64,000 nucleotides of DNA from Aradus depressus (GCA_963662175.1 OY759217.1:14138562-14202561); one strand, 5' to 3'. Shown: positions 20,866 to 31,552, counted from the stretch's first letter. Notes: generated by a model not told the origin, from the letters alone. Numbers and translations: made by a program.

Positions 20866-21475
20866 CCCCAGCTAGACGAAGTGTACGGGAAGTTATGTAA
20901 TCGCCAGAAATTCGATGTTCACTTTTCACCGGAATTTCATATTTTCCAACGTCCTGATTCCAAAAATAAAAATAATAATATCTGCCTATGTGTGAACACG
21001 ATGACTCCCAACAAAAATTTTAAAGATATCTGTAACAAGTACCCATCTTAAGAAAGAACTTATTTTACCTCTCGAAAAAAAGCTAAAGACCTCGGCCGGT
21101 TTTACCAACCGTGATGTTGACAAGCACGTTACCTCCGAGTTCCCAGTGTCTTCCCATCTTTATTGCTTCATAACAGAAACGCTATTCCGTTATATTGAGA
21201 TTTACTTTTCCTAGGGATTTCTGTCTCTGAACACAATAACTCCCGATAGAATGAATGTATCGACACGAAATTTTGTATGTATGTCCCGAACCTTTTAAGG
21301 AGGAAACCTAATTGATTTTCAGTCAAATCAACCACAGGGGAGGGGGGATAAGAGGAGCTCAAATCCCATCTCTACTAAAGTCAATGGCTCCAAACAGGTT
21401 TTTAGGCCAAAACCTAATTAAATGATAGGTTCTGGGGAAGTGAATTTCCAGTGATTCACCGTCGATTTTTTTTCA
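20866..21475 (+). mobile_element. rptA copy interrupted by SINE-A head fragment
   Basis: Hairpin end TACTTCCCCAGCTAGACGAA with GTGTACGGGAAGT at the left, and CAGTGATTCACCGTCGATTT at the right. Between 21055 and 21145 lies a reverse SINE-A head remnant (ATTTTACCTCTCG, GACCTCGGCCGG, GACAAGCACG). 78- and 64-codon frames here are translations of repeat. Confidence 0.85.
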
Positions 21476-21716
21476 TTAAAATTGATGGTGATATATATTA
21501 TTATAAGGACGATGTATCTATTAGGTGCGGCGCCAATCCGTTTGACTCATGGCTTCTAAAGAAAATTAAATTGCTCCTTTCTCCAAATTGTCCTAATCTA
21601 ATTGTTAGTTGGTCTCATTAATACTTCGTATCCACTGCCACTCGTGAAAAATTCAATTACCCCCCCCCTTCTATCTAATTTTGTGCGGTAAATTTTTTAG
21701 TACCTTCACTGTCGAA
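21476..21716. other. No recognised feature
   Basis: Unique AT-rich sequence between two rptA copies. Confidence 0.4.
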
Positions 21717-22882
21717 AAAAGTCGTCAGTGAATCACAGGCGATGGACTTCCCCAGAACGAATTATTCAATTAACTTGTCGATCCCCCTTCAAAACCGTAC
21801 GACCATTTGCGCTAATATTCAACAGTTGAGACTCCTAAATCCTCATACTAAATGTTGTGTCTTTAGGGTCTCAGGAAAGCTATCTTTCATTAAACTGCCA
21901 TATTAAACTCCGACTTCTAGCTCAAATTCGTCTCCACAATAGCAATAGAAATTTTAGAATATTACTTGGAGGGCTTAGGTATGAGTTTTGTCCTGAAAGT
22001 GCCTGCAGGCTCTGTAGCTTAGATGAAAAGGACGATCTCATACACTTTTTGTTCTATTCTCCCTCCTTGTTTATCCCCAGGCAAACATTTCTCCACAATT
22101 ATCTCACCAATAAAACAGAATATTACTCAGAAACATTTGTGCATATTTTCAATAATTTAGAAATTAGAAAAATTAACAATTTATTTTTATTTTTTACTGT
22201 TGCCTTGAAAATAAAGAATAACATAATTTAATTTGTTGCTTATAAGATGGATATATATATTATTATTATTTATTTATTTATTTATTTATTTATTCATGTT
22301 CATGTCATGTCAACAATTTTTGAATTGTTTCTTTTATCCTGGTCACTATTCATATGCAAAGAGCATGTCCATTTTTACTATTTCATTATTATTGGTATCT
22401 TTTTATTTAGTTGTTATATTGCTTATTATGTACAATTCTTTGTATAGATATTTTTTCTTTTCTTTTATTTTATATACTTAACTATAAGAATATTTATTTT
22501 GTAACTAATCTTTTGTGCAATAAAAGTTTATCTATCTATCTCTACTAAATTTTGTGTCGATAAATCGATTACATCGACAGTTATTAAAGTTTTTTGAGTT
22601 AATTCTCTCCCCTAATCCCCCCTCTCCTTTGGCCGAAAATCAATTACAAGTTTTTATGTTAAGCCTCCCCCCCTTCCTTTTCGCCGATTTGGATGATAAA
22701 CAATAATTTTTGTCATTCATTCTATCCCTCGTGTTCACAGGTTCACAGTCAGACAGAAATAATTTTTTTCATATTTTGAACCTAGATTTCGGAAAACATG
22801 AAATTCCGAGTAAATTCTGCATCGAATTTTTGACCGATTATATAACTTCTCCATACCTACTTCGTATAGCTGGAGAAGTAAA
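21717..22882 (-). mobile_element. rptA copy split by a LINE insertion
   Basis: Left part 21717-21861 begins AAAAAAGTCGTCAGTGAATC and runs to CATACTAAATGTTGTGTC. The right part resumes at 22544 with ACTAAATTTTGTGTCGATAA and ends at the palindrome near 22845-22880 (TATAGCTGGAGAAGTAAA). Removing the LINE restores normal rptA order. Confidence 0.9.
21862..22543 (+). pseudogene. 5'-truncated LINE 3' end (jockey/I superfamily-like)
   Basis: The open frame 21857-22231 gives a 124-residue tail. Around residues 52-75 it holds CRLC, then DDLIHFLFY and SPSL, the C-x2-C...H pattern of the zinc-knuckle region after the reverse transcriptase of many non-LTR retrotransposons. The expected last cysteine (FYC) is a serine here. 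The leading residues (MSLGSQ) come partly from flanking DNA. An AT-rich 3' UTR follows and the element ends GCAATAAAAGTTTATCTATC, a TATC tail. Flanks 21847-21861 (ACTAAATGTTGTGTC) and 22544-22558 (ACTAAATTTTGTGTC) match 14 of 15, a target-site duplication. Only the last ~0.7 kb was copied, so it is dead on arrival. Confidence 0.82.
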
Positions 22883-23640
22883 GGCGTGAACTGATCAGTC
22901 ACACATGTTAGTATTTAAACAGCCTAGTCTAGGACAGCAGGTATGGACCGGACTCATAATAACGGGTGACCAGTTTCGTTTAGTATTCTAGTCTTTCGGT
23001 CTGAAGATATCTTCAATGAGAGCTGTGTTAAACTACTCGTTCATTCAATGACGTCTCGCTTTGTTTCCCACGATTGTAGCCGTTCACAAGGAGAGGCGGA
23101 AAAAAAAAAACAGGGCGCAACACTCGGACAGAAAAAAAAAAATAGCCAATACGCTGACGACTCTCTCGAGAATTATTTTAACCCCCTTGTGGACAAGCAC
23201 AAGAGAAAATACAAAAGAAATACTGGTTAATTCGTTTTACTGGAGGTCAGGACACAGGCTGTATTTCCTCCGTGTGGAACTGTAGGGTGGAAGACTTAGA
23301 AATTCATGGGATCAGAAGGCAGAAGAAAACAGGCCGTTTCTCAGGAGAAAGACCAACTCTATTGCAATTCTTATGTTCGAAAGAGTGGAAAAGAGCAACC
23401 ACTGACGGGAATACAAATCCTCACGTCTTGACTCAATATTTACTCAAGATACCCATTTTATACTATATTTTCAACACAAATAAAAATGGTGCATACAACT
23501 ACACATTAATGAAATTTCGACAGACAAGTTTTAATAAGACACATTGGATACTATATCTGCTGCACACAGAATTTCTTAACAATATTTCATTATTCTTTGT
23601 CACACTTCTGAAATAAAGGTAGTTTAATGAATAAACTTGG
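22883..23640. other. No recognised gene
   Basis: The longest frame, 114 codons at 23272-23616, has no motif and unremarkable composition. The TTTCGGTCTGAAGATATC piece at 22996 resembles but does not complete the hammerhead-like core. Confidence 0.4.
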
Positions 23641-23840
23641 TAGAACAAATCGATGCGAAAATCCGAAATCGAATTTCCAACGGAATTTTATATTTCATAA
23701 TCGTTTATATAATTTTCACGATGTCTGTATGTCTGCATCCAGCTGCATAATTGGAGTGCAGTTTCCAAGAGACGATTTTCAAATTTCCTACGGTTTATGA
23801 GATACTTGCCGAAAACCGTACGCTTTTATTTCGGAAATAG
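23641..23840 (+). mobile_element. rptB fragment
   Basis: GCGAAAATCCGAAATCGAAT, CACGATGTCTGTATGTCTG, TATGAGATACTTGCCGAAAA as in other rptB copies; the terminal palindrome is gone. Confidence 0.65.
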
Positions 23841-24009
23841 TTTAAAGTAATGTTAATGCCAACACATTACTTTCATCTAACCAGTAACGCCAATATTACT
23901 TACGCTAACGCCAACACATTATTTTCATCTACCCAGTAACGCCAATATTCAATTAATTTGAGAGGAAGAGGGATCGGTACAAAATTATTCGGAATATTGA
24001 AGTTATGTT
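23841..24009. repeat. Short imperfect duplication
   Basis: The block CGCCAACACATTAYTTTCAT with CCAGTAACGCCAATATT occurs twice, about 59 bases apart (near 23858 and 23910). Confidence 0.7.
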
Positions 24010-24192
24010 AAGGCCAGCAGCTAGAGCTTTGGTAGCATGGTCTCACCTTGGTTTGCGGGTTCGAATCCCGTCCGGGAGTAAGTTTTATTCCTTCCTCCCG
24101 GGGCCATGGATGTCGTAATTAAGTAGGTAAAACACCATTATAAGAGTCATGGCTAATATGCATCGTACATAATGCCAAAAAAAAAAATAAAA
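24010..24192 (+). mobile_element. SINE-B copy, head truncated
   Basis: GGTCTCACCTTGGTTTGCGG and GTTCGAATCCCGTCCGGGAG (B box), CTCCCGGGGCCATGGATGTC, ATGGCTAATATGCATCGTAC and an A run. The first part of the tRNA-like head is missing. Confidence 0.85.
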
Positions 24193-24266
24193 ATAAAAAA
24201 CTTTCTTAAGAAAAACAATAACAATGATTGTTATGAAAAACAATGATGAAAAACAGTAACAACAAC

Positions 24267-24567
24267 AGGGCGCCGGTAGCTCAGTGCTATGCGTGCTTGA
24301 CTTCTGAGCTCAAGCACGTGGGTTCGTAGCCCGACCGAGGCCCTAAGTTTATTTTATCTGGGAGGTAAAATAAACTTAAGCACGATGTCAGGTACTCGTT
24401 AAAGACCCCTGCCCTAGGTGAATAAAAATTTAGGTTAGGCAAAATTTAGGACTCCCACAGTAGAGTCGGGCTCATGTCCACCAGAGTGACGAAAGAGCGC
24501 TCTGGTAGTAGGCGATATGACCTCGTAGTTAAAGCCCGGGCATGAGTCATAAAACCAAACCAAACCA
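24267..24567 (+). mobile_element. Near full-length SINE-A
   Basis: Head GGGCGCCGGTAGCTCAGTGC, B box GGTTCGTAGCCC, hairpin TTTATTTTATCTGGGAGGTA; the GTCCTTCGGATGGGAC hairpin is deleted. The tail has drifted to ACCAAACCAAACC, which suggests age or a tail variant. Confidence 0.92.
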
Positions 24568-25140
24568 TTATTTAGTATAACATTAGATACAGAAACAATA
24601 GAGAAGAAAAAAAAATGTTTCTAACACCAATTTCCAATCTACAAATAATTCACCTGGCTGCCTCCAATAGGGGCAAACCAACGTTGGCTACTCTGTTCGC
24701 CCCATTTCCAGATTACAATTCAATGAGTGAATTATTTATGCAGCCTTTCCAGATATTGTGAGAGAAAAAAAAATTTAAAAGATTCTGAAAAAACAAAAAA
24801 AAAAAAGCAAATTATTAAGTAGAGAGAGAGCCTGGATAAAAAACATCCCATTCTCGGAAAGGAACACATGAGAGCCAAAATAGCGACTGGATCAATACTC
24901 TTCTCAGTAAAAGAAGAATATTCGAACATTCTTTATTGAGTGTAATAGGGCAGAAAATACATGAAGTATGGAAAGCACTGTAATCGCACAAAAATGTGAC
25001 AAAAAAGAGAACAGATATACGTCATTTGATGTGTAAACATTTTAGCTCCCATCCTGTAAAAAAGTACGTAGATACTGTAGTAGTCGCACAAAACTGTTAT
25101 GAAAAAAGAGAACTGATATAGGAAAGGGGGAGAGGTGGGA
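24568..25140. other. No recognised gene
   Basis: Reverse frames of 65 and 70 codons are K/F-rich with no motif. GCACAAAANTGTNANGAAAA with AGAGAACNGATATA recurs near 24985 and 25085, a weak duplication. Confidence 0.45.
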
Positions 25141-25400
25141 GGCATGAAATTTCACATTTAAAGTCAAAACCTTACGTGGACAACACCTATTAATTTTCTG
25201 TGTAATCGGCCGAAAGGAAGGGAGGATCAGAGAAATGGGACTCGACTCAAAAATCCTAATAACTGCCGAAATCCAGAAGCAACTATGTAAATCAAATATT
25301 GATTATTTGCCCAAAAGTTCGACTGGTTTTGAAGGGAATGAAAAGTTATTCGATTTATTCGTTCTGTACATTGCCGGTGACTTTTTTTTTTTTTTTTTTT
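25141..25400 (+). mobile_element. rptA 3' half
   Basis: ATGAAATTTCACATTTAAAG, CCGAAAGGAAGGGAGGATCA, CCTAATAACTGCCG, then the final block GTTCGACTGGTTTTGAAGGG and TTGCCGGTGACTTTTT with a long T run. Confidence 0.8.
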
Positions 25401-25427
25401 GCGACAATCTAACATTCGAATAATCCA

Positions 25428-25500
25428 ATTTCTAGGATCTGCCACTGGGTGGTCTTCCTCGCACTCGCCATTCACGCATCTGTATCATCCCTTATGTAGC
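25428..25500 (+). mobile_element. Jockey-like LINE 3' UTR fragment
   Basis: CTGCCACTGGGTGGTCTTCC, TCGCACTCGCCATTCACGC and GTATC match the 3' UTR of the LINE at 45535-45590 (CTACCACTGGGTGGCCTTCC). Confidence 0.65.
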
Positions 25501-26344
25501 CTCATTGTTTGTTTTACCTTGCTTATGATAAAAAAGCAAAGTCGTATGGTTGAAAATGAGTTAGCAACATTGTTTTATTTTTTTTCTGTATTGAAAAGCT
25601 TCAATTCGTTAAAGCTTTGGTTGTTATTATTGTATTTGTATGCATGTTTTTATCTGCTAAACGATTGCGGACATTGTTTTTATCTTTGTGATTGACTTTT
25701 GCATACATTTTTCCTCTCGGTATGAAAACGAAAATAGAAATAAATTACCAATTTATATGCATTATTTGTTCAATCATCGTGAATTGTTATTTATCACAAT
25801 TTATTATTTTTTAAAACAAAATTAATTATTCATGCATTTATTTAAATGTTGGGGCCTTTCAAAACTCATCTGTCATGCAATGTGAGTGTTCATTTTCGAT
25901 GTGCTTCATATGTTCATATCCTTTGAAAGCAATTATTAGGCGTGCGGGTGGGAAATATATATTATATCAAAAATTAATGTGTGATGCCCATAACAGCAAT
26001 TTTTTATACCAATCACTTCTGTATAGATCGTCTCTCCCATATCAAAACCATTATATATATTTTTTCGTAATTTTTTTTAACCTTTTTAGATAAAAATTAT
26101 CAATAATAAAAATATATTTAGTTTAATTTTATATTAATTAATTATTTTTTTTAATAATATTAATTAATATTAAGTTTCGTTGCTATGCTTTACAATTTGA
26201 TCCCACGGAGATGTATTCTACATTCTTTGGGCGTTATAACTTCGTTCGTTTTGGTTTCACTTCGAATATGAGGTGACATTATCGATTGGAAATTTAATAG
26301 GAAACATTTTTGGTAAGATCCAATGTTTCGTTAGGACTAACCGT
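25501..26344. other. AT-rich, no recognised gene
   Basis: Frames of 72-98 codons lack motifs. Very AT-rich between 25760 and 26180. Confidence 0.4.
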
Positions 26345-26570
26345 TTCCGCATAAATCAAGCTAATATCTAAAAAAACTGGTATCAAGACGGTTTTTTGCA
26401 TTTATCTCGCAAAATGGATTATCTCCCACTTTTCTTTACATCTTTTATTTCAAGAGACTCTTGGTTAGGTCATTAATATAAGCTGCATCTTGTAAAATGT
26501 ACTTAAGGTCCCGAAGTAAAGTCGTCTTAATTTTCCTCTAATTTTGCAGTTGAGGTTCAGTTTTTCGAAA
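26345..26570 (+). mobile_element. rptB internal fragment
   Basis: TGGTATCAAGACGGTTTTTT, GGTTAGGTCATTAATATAAG, GCATCTTGTAAAATGTACTT and AAGGTCCCGAAGTAAAG match 36940-37110. Confidence 0.7.
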
Positions 26571-26619
26571 TTTCTAAAATAGCAAAATATAAATGAAAGC
26601 CACCCAATTATCTCGTCAA

Positions 26620-27656
26620 CCGTGTATCATCATCATAGGCGCTACAGCCCATCTTGAGCCTTGGTCTTCCATCAGGAAATGTCCCCATGCAGCTCTGTTC
26701 TGGGCCAGTCTCCACCAGCCCACCGCACCAAACCGTCTTGCGTCTCTGTTCACGGTCATTCAGCCATCTTCTTCTGTAGTCCCACTCGTCTTCTACCCTC
26801 CGATTTTACATTCAAAAGTTTCTTTGGTATAAGGTCCTCGTCCATCGGTCTTACGTGTACAGCCCAACGGTATCTGGCAACTCTAATCCAGTGCGCCAAT
26901 TGTGGCTCGGTATAGAGTGCGTACAACTACTGGTTGTATCGGATGCGCCAAACGCCCTCCTCCTTGATGGGGCCGTAGATCCTGCGCAGTATTCTTCTTT
27001 TGAAGATGTCAAAACGCCTACATTCTGCCACGTCTCCGACCCGTATGTCAGAACTGTCCTCAGAAGCGTCTTGTACGGCAGCACCTTCGTGTCCCTGGGG
27101 AGCAGCCGGGATTTAAATTATGACTGGATAGTAACTCCCGTTGGCCGCCAGTATCCGCCTCTCACCTCTGCGTCCACATCGTTGGCCCGGTCTATATATG
27201 AGCCCAGAAGACAAACCCCTTAACCGTCTCGAATGAATACTCGGCAACTTGAAGAGCGTTTAGGTCTCTTTTTCGTCTTCCACCTGCCACCATGTATTTT
27301 TTTTTTTTACGGTTAAGCCCATCCTCCTTGCTGCCGCTTCAAGAGCCATTAAAGAGCTTCTTATTCTTGCTCTGACCGGGCTATGATGTCGACATCAGCA
27401 TATGCCAGGATCTGCACGGATTTGTTGAAGATGTGCCCGTTGGTCTGGATGCCCGAGTCCCTTATCACCTTCTCCAAGATTATTTTAAAGAGGAGGCAGG
27501 CCAGCGCGTCACCCTGCTTTAGACCATTCTGTATCACCAGGGTATCTGTCAAATCGGACTGGACATCCACATCCCGTATGGTCAGCTGCACCAGTTCCTC
27601 CATTGCTGTATAAAGCTGTGTGTGCTTTTCGTCAGTCATGTAACCTGCAAAATAAT
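26620..27656 (-). pseudogene. RTE-like LINE 3' half, frameshifted
   Basis: Reverse-strand remnant of a non-LTR reverse transcriptase and its C-terminal region. The frame 27361-27681 contains GLKQGDALACLLFKIILEKV (RT block) and QILAYADVDII, where related elements have the catalytic YADD; one Asp codon is missing at 27394-27402. A stop follows after SEQE; the next piece is out of frame (MALEAAARRMGLTV). Further on, LPYKTLLRTVLTYGSETW (26851-27084) and later RRILRRIYGPIKEEGVWRIR, in another frame, are the usual downstream motifs. The element ends in the TGATGATGAT tail (on the reverse strand) at 26624-26634. Upstream it is cut at a 23-C tract. Several plus-strand frames here are shadows. Confidence 0.88.
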
Positions 27657-27679
27657 CCCCCCCCCCCCCCCCCCCCCCC
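27657..27679. repeat. C23 homopolymer tract
   Basis: Uninterrupted C run at the broken 5' edge of the RTE-like LINE. Such a run can form an i-motif or G4-type structure, or reflect sequencing error in length. Confidence 0.9.
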
Positions 27680-28084
27680 ATAAAAAAAATATATTATATA
27701 TATGAAAAATTTGAAGACCGACATACGAGTATACGCCTTATCAGTAATTCCATTTAATCTTCGTACGATGAATTGTCTTTTAAACTGGTTCGTATTTGAA
27801 AGATAATATTGACTTAACGCTTGAAATGAAATATTTTCATTAAACTTGATACTGATCAAAAGACTTGTTTATGAAATTACTTTTCATAAGCTGAATATAA
27901 AGGTGGATTTTCAAAGGACAAATTAAACGCAAATACTTCATAAAAAGCTCAATTTTTTAGTGCAACGTAGGTCCACTCGGACCAAAAATGGGCTTTTAAT
28001 TAGGGAAACAGTGCATCAGATGTTTGCAGTTTGCTGTAAATCGGGACAACTTATTTCTCCAGATAACGTTTTCATTTCCCTTTT
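27680..28084. other. No recognised feature
   Basis: AT-rich sequence; no coding or repeat signal recognised. Confidence 0.4.
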
Positions 28085-28755
28085 TACTTTCCGAGCTATG
28101 TGATGTATAGGAAAAGTTATGTAATCTCTCAAAAATTCGACGTTGAGTTTTCATCTGAATTTCTTGTTATGCAATCACCTGGCTAAAAACAATGAAAATT
28201 ATATAATATATAATTTTCATTTATATTATATACATATATTATATATGTGTATGATGGAATGAATGTATGGACACGGAATTTCATATGTGTATCCAAACTC
28301 GATAAGGACGACACCTATTGTTTTCAGTCAAATCGAAAAAGAGAAGGGGAATTAGAGGAAAGGATGATGTATGACGTCACTCTTCTTCCAAAACCAATAG
28401 AGTTTATCAATAGTTACATATTGACGTCTGAATCCTCATAAAATTCATTACATCGGCAAATATTAGGATTTTTGAATCGAGCCTATCTCTTCTGATCCCC
28501 TCGGCCGATTCTGCGGAAAATTAATATGTGTCATCCTTATGGGAGTTTGAATTTACATTTAGAATTGTGTGTTTTCTTGTTACGCCTCCCCTTCTAATCC
28601 CTTTTTTCCTTATGACCAATTTGAATTAAAATCAATAGATATAGTTCATAAGGGTTTTTGGATACACATATACAATTTTATATCGATATATTCATTCTAT
28701 CAAATCACAACATTGAATTTCATTCCCTCCACTTCGTATAGCTGGAATAGTAAAA
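28085..28755. mobile_element. Foldback rptA pair, hairpin ends outward
   Basis: Left half (+) starts TTTACTTTCCGAGCTATGTG and AGTTATGTAATCTCTCAAAA. Right half (-) starts around 28440 with ATTCATTACATCGGC and ends CCACTTCGTATAGCTGGAAT at 28755. Both outer ends are the rptA hairpin end, so the whole can fold back. Internal TA-rich run near 28200-28245. Confidence 0.75.
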
Positions 28756-28904
28756 AAACTAATCAAAGCTAAAAAAAAATACGCTTTTGAAGAATTTGAT
28801 TTAAAGGAATTTCCCGTTATGCGAACTGGTTTAAGAGGAATTCATCGGCGACCGTGGACGTCGTCAGCATAGGCTAGGATCCTTCTTCCGACTTATTGAA
28901 CTAA
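28756..28904. other. No recognised feature
   Basis: Short unique stretch between two foldback rptA pairs. Confidence 0.4.
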
Positions 28905-29440
28905 TAGCTGGAGAAGATTAGAAATTCGATGTTGATTTTTCACTAAAATTACACTTTTTGTGAATCCCTGAATTCGAAATTGAAAAATCGCTCGAAGCTA
29001 ATTTTTAGCCAAATCGGCCAAAGGGAGGAGGGGGCTCGAATTAAAAACCTTAATAACTGTGGATGTAACAAATGTACCAATTAATCAATTAAGTTATTGC
29101 TCTCCCTCCAAAACCAGTCGACCATTAGCGCTAATATTCAATAGTTGACTTACATAGGGGCGCCTAAATCCTGATACTAAATTTTGTGTCCATAAATTCA
29201 TTACATCGGCAGTTATTAGGATTTTTGAATTGCGCTCGCTTCTTACCCCCTTCTGCCGATTTGGCTGAAAATCATAAGGTGTTGTCCTTATGGGGTTTAG
29301 GTCATAAAATTTCATGTCGATACATTCATTCTATCTGCAGTTATTTCAGTTTTTTGGGGGGAATTTTCGTGTTCACAGACAGACAGATTTTTTTTTTCCA
29401 TTTTTGGAATCAGGAACTCGGAAAACATGAAATTGGATTT
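28905..29440. mobile_element. Second foldback rptA pair
   Basis: Left (+) 28905-29070: AATAGCTGGAGAAGATTAG, AATTCGATGTTGATTTTTCA, CCAAATCGGCCAAAGGGAGG. Right (-) 29075-29440: AATTAATCAATTAAGTTATT, two modules, CACAGACAGACAG and CGGAAAACATGAAATT. The junction lies near 29073. Confidence 0.75.
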
Positions 29441-29875
29441 GTTCAAAAATGATATAGAACATTTGCAAAAACCATGATCGAGCGACGAGAGAGTGCGTTG
29501 ATAAGGAAATTCCGTATTCTAAGTTATGTGGATTCCATGTCTAAAACTGTCAGGAACAGTTTAAACAAGTCTCAATGAATCTTATTTGGCATTTAGAAAG
29601 CGCATCAAGAAGAAAATAGGTTAGACGGTTACAACCTAGAAACGTACCATAAATTAGGTACCTCATCTTGGAGACTCATAATCTTGAAGAGTTTATCTGC
29701 AGGTAATACGGGTATCCTGTCTTCAGCCAATGGTCTTCTCAAGACTTCGTCTCTCCTGAACAGGATAATGAGAAGGTTTGATCAAAGACTTAACGACGTG
29801 AGGAGTATCTGAGATGTCTGTATTTATCCAGATACTAAGAGAGTATAGTATGTCTTTCATGATCTATCTATAAAA
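29441..29875. other. No recognised feature
   Basis: Moderate GC, no coding frame of note; contains repeated TCTCCTGA/GAGTATCTGAG-like bits only. Confidence 0.4.
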
Positions 29876-30150
29876 AGTCGTCGGTAAATCATCGACATTG
29901 AACTTCCCCAGCACGAATCACTCAACTAAGTATTCACCCTTCTTCTGAAACCATTCGATTGTTTTGGCTAAAAATCATTAATTGACTTATTTAGGAATAG
30001 TTACTAGAGTTTTTGAGAGGAGCAACCTTTGATTTTTCAGTACTCTGTGGCTGTGTCGTCATTGAGTTTTGAATGTTCATACTGTCCAAACATTCATTCT
30101 ATTGATTTGGTTAAAAATCGATAGGTGTTGACCTTATGGATACAACGACA

Positions 30151-30832
30151 TCATCTTACTAATTAATATATGAAGAGATAGCGTTTGTTTGATGTTCGGG
30201 CTAATTAAAAAAAATACTGGACCGATTTTCAATTTTTTTTTTTCTATGATTTCCTTACGTTTCCGCGGTGGTTATAGGCAAAAAAAAAATCCTATTTTAC
30301 ATTTTTTTAAAAAAAATATTTGATTTTTTTGTATGTAGTAACGATATGTGTAATCGAATCTCTCAATAGTTCTCTTTTTATGGTTCCGAAGTCGCTATAT
30401 GGAAAGCCTATTAACGAGTGTTTGTCTCCTGTTTATTGTGTTGTGTTTTCAATTTCTTTAGGCATGAATGTCAATTCAACTTTCTATAAATATATTCTAA
30501 TGTTACTTTTCGTTAATTAAGTGGCTTTGATATAACTCAACATTAACTTTAATCAGAATTGAAAGCAATTTAAGGCTATAACTTAATTGTTTGATTTTAG
30601 GTTGGCAATATTTATCTGACTTTATGAAAAGTATTAGAAGTTATAACACCTTCTTTTGGTGCTAAAGAAGTAAAAGAAGGAAACTTTATGCCAACGAATA
30701 ACGATGGGTAGATATACGCCTGCTTAGAGTTACCAACCTGTGTAAAGTTACTAACCTGCTTAAAGTTACTAATCTGCTTAGAGTTACTAACCTGTGTAAA
30801 GTTACTCCGGGCAACGCCGAGTATTACTGCTA
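30151..30832 (+). mobile_element. Helitron-like non-autonomous element
   Basis: The left end TCATCTTACTAATTAATATA resembles Helitron 5' ends (TC..., then TTACTAATATTATAAA-type text); GATAGCGTTTGTTTGATG and ATACTGGACCGATTTTCAA follow, as in many insect Helitrons. The right end GGGCAACGCCGAGTATTACT with GCTA lies where the CG-rich hairpin plus CTRR is expected; CTAT deviates from CTAG/CTGA. Insertion between A and T without target duplication fits the Helitron mechanism. It is 682 bp and has no Rep/helicase frame; the 66-codon frame at 30320 is not recognised. Confidence 0.72.
30727..30808. repeat. 18-bp minisatellite near Helitron 3' end
   Basis: About 4.5 units of GTTACTAACCTGYKTAAA. Short tandem repeats close to the 3' end are common in non-autonomous Helitrons. 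The 92-codon reverse frame over it is repeat-derived. Confidence 0.85.
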
Positions 30833-31012
30833 TATAAAATATCGTGCCGAAACATTCATTCTTTCGGGAGTTATTGTGTTCACAAGACACACATCTTTCT
30901 TTTCATATTTGGAACGTGGAGGTCGGAAAACATTAAATTACACTGAAAACTCTCATCGAATTTTTGACCGACTACATAACTGACCCTATACCTCATATAG
31001 GTGGGTAAGTAA

Positions 31013-31314
31013 CAAAAGAGGGGAAACTTTAAACTCTGATATTGCTATTAATAAAACGGTCGATGACTGTTATTCCAGAAATAATTTTGGCATTGAATCT
31101 AGAGATGATTGACTCCTCGTTAACCTCTATTGAACGTGAGAGCTAAATTTACTCAATGGATGATTGTTAACTTCGCAAATTAATCTGAAATTTCAAGTAG
31201 AAATCCCATGTTACTGTTATGTGTTGCGTTACTATAAAAATATATTTGCTTTGTAAAAAAAAAAAAAAAAAAAATTAATAAAATTTCCTTCATGAATAAT
31301 ATTTATTTATTTAA
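31013..31314. other. No recognised feature
   Basis: AT-rich; A18 run at 31256-31274 without an identifiable retroelement upstream. Confidence 0.4.
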
Positions 31315-31552
31315 TTATTGTGACTCATGCCCGGGCTTTAGCTACAGAGTCCTATCGCCTACTACCAGAGCACTCCTTTGTTGCTCTGGTGGACATGAGT
31401 CCGATTCTACTGTATGAGTCCTAAGTATTGCCAATTTAGGTTGCCGACGTACTCAAGGTTTTCCTACCTCTCAGATATAATACCAAAGTGCCTCAGCCGG
31501 TTTTTCGAACCCGTGATTTTGAGCTACATTGGCAAGCACGCTACTTCTGATA
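31315..31552 (-). mobile_element. Diverged SINE-A
   Basis: TATTGTGACTCATGCCCGGG to CGAACCCGTGATTTTGAGCT and GGCAAGCACGCTAC. The middle is shortened and the head ends before the A box. Confidence 0.8.

Larger units (their letters stand above)
29876..31012 (-). mobile_element. rptA copy split by a Helitron-like insertion
   Basis: 29876-30150 runs from AAGTCGTCGGTAAATCATCG to ACCTTATGGATACAACGACA. 30833-31012 resumes with AAAATATCGTGCCGAAACAT and ends in the hairpin end TACCTCATATAGGTGGGTAA. Other rptA copies read CCTTATGGGG...GGATACACATATAAAATTTCG here, so the break point is within CACA|TATAAAA. Confidence 0.85.

Noticed and set aside
22996..23020. Hammerhead-like CTGAAGA
   Set aside because: No GAAA partner or middle stem follows; chance match.
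23272..23616. 114-residue protein-coding gene
   Set aside because: No motif, no plausible start context or splice structure, and composition like surrounding DNA.
26593..27223. Plus-strand frames of 79-122 codons
   Set aside because: Shadows of the reverse-strand RTE-like LINE, whose motifs are clear on the other strand.
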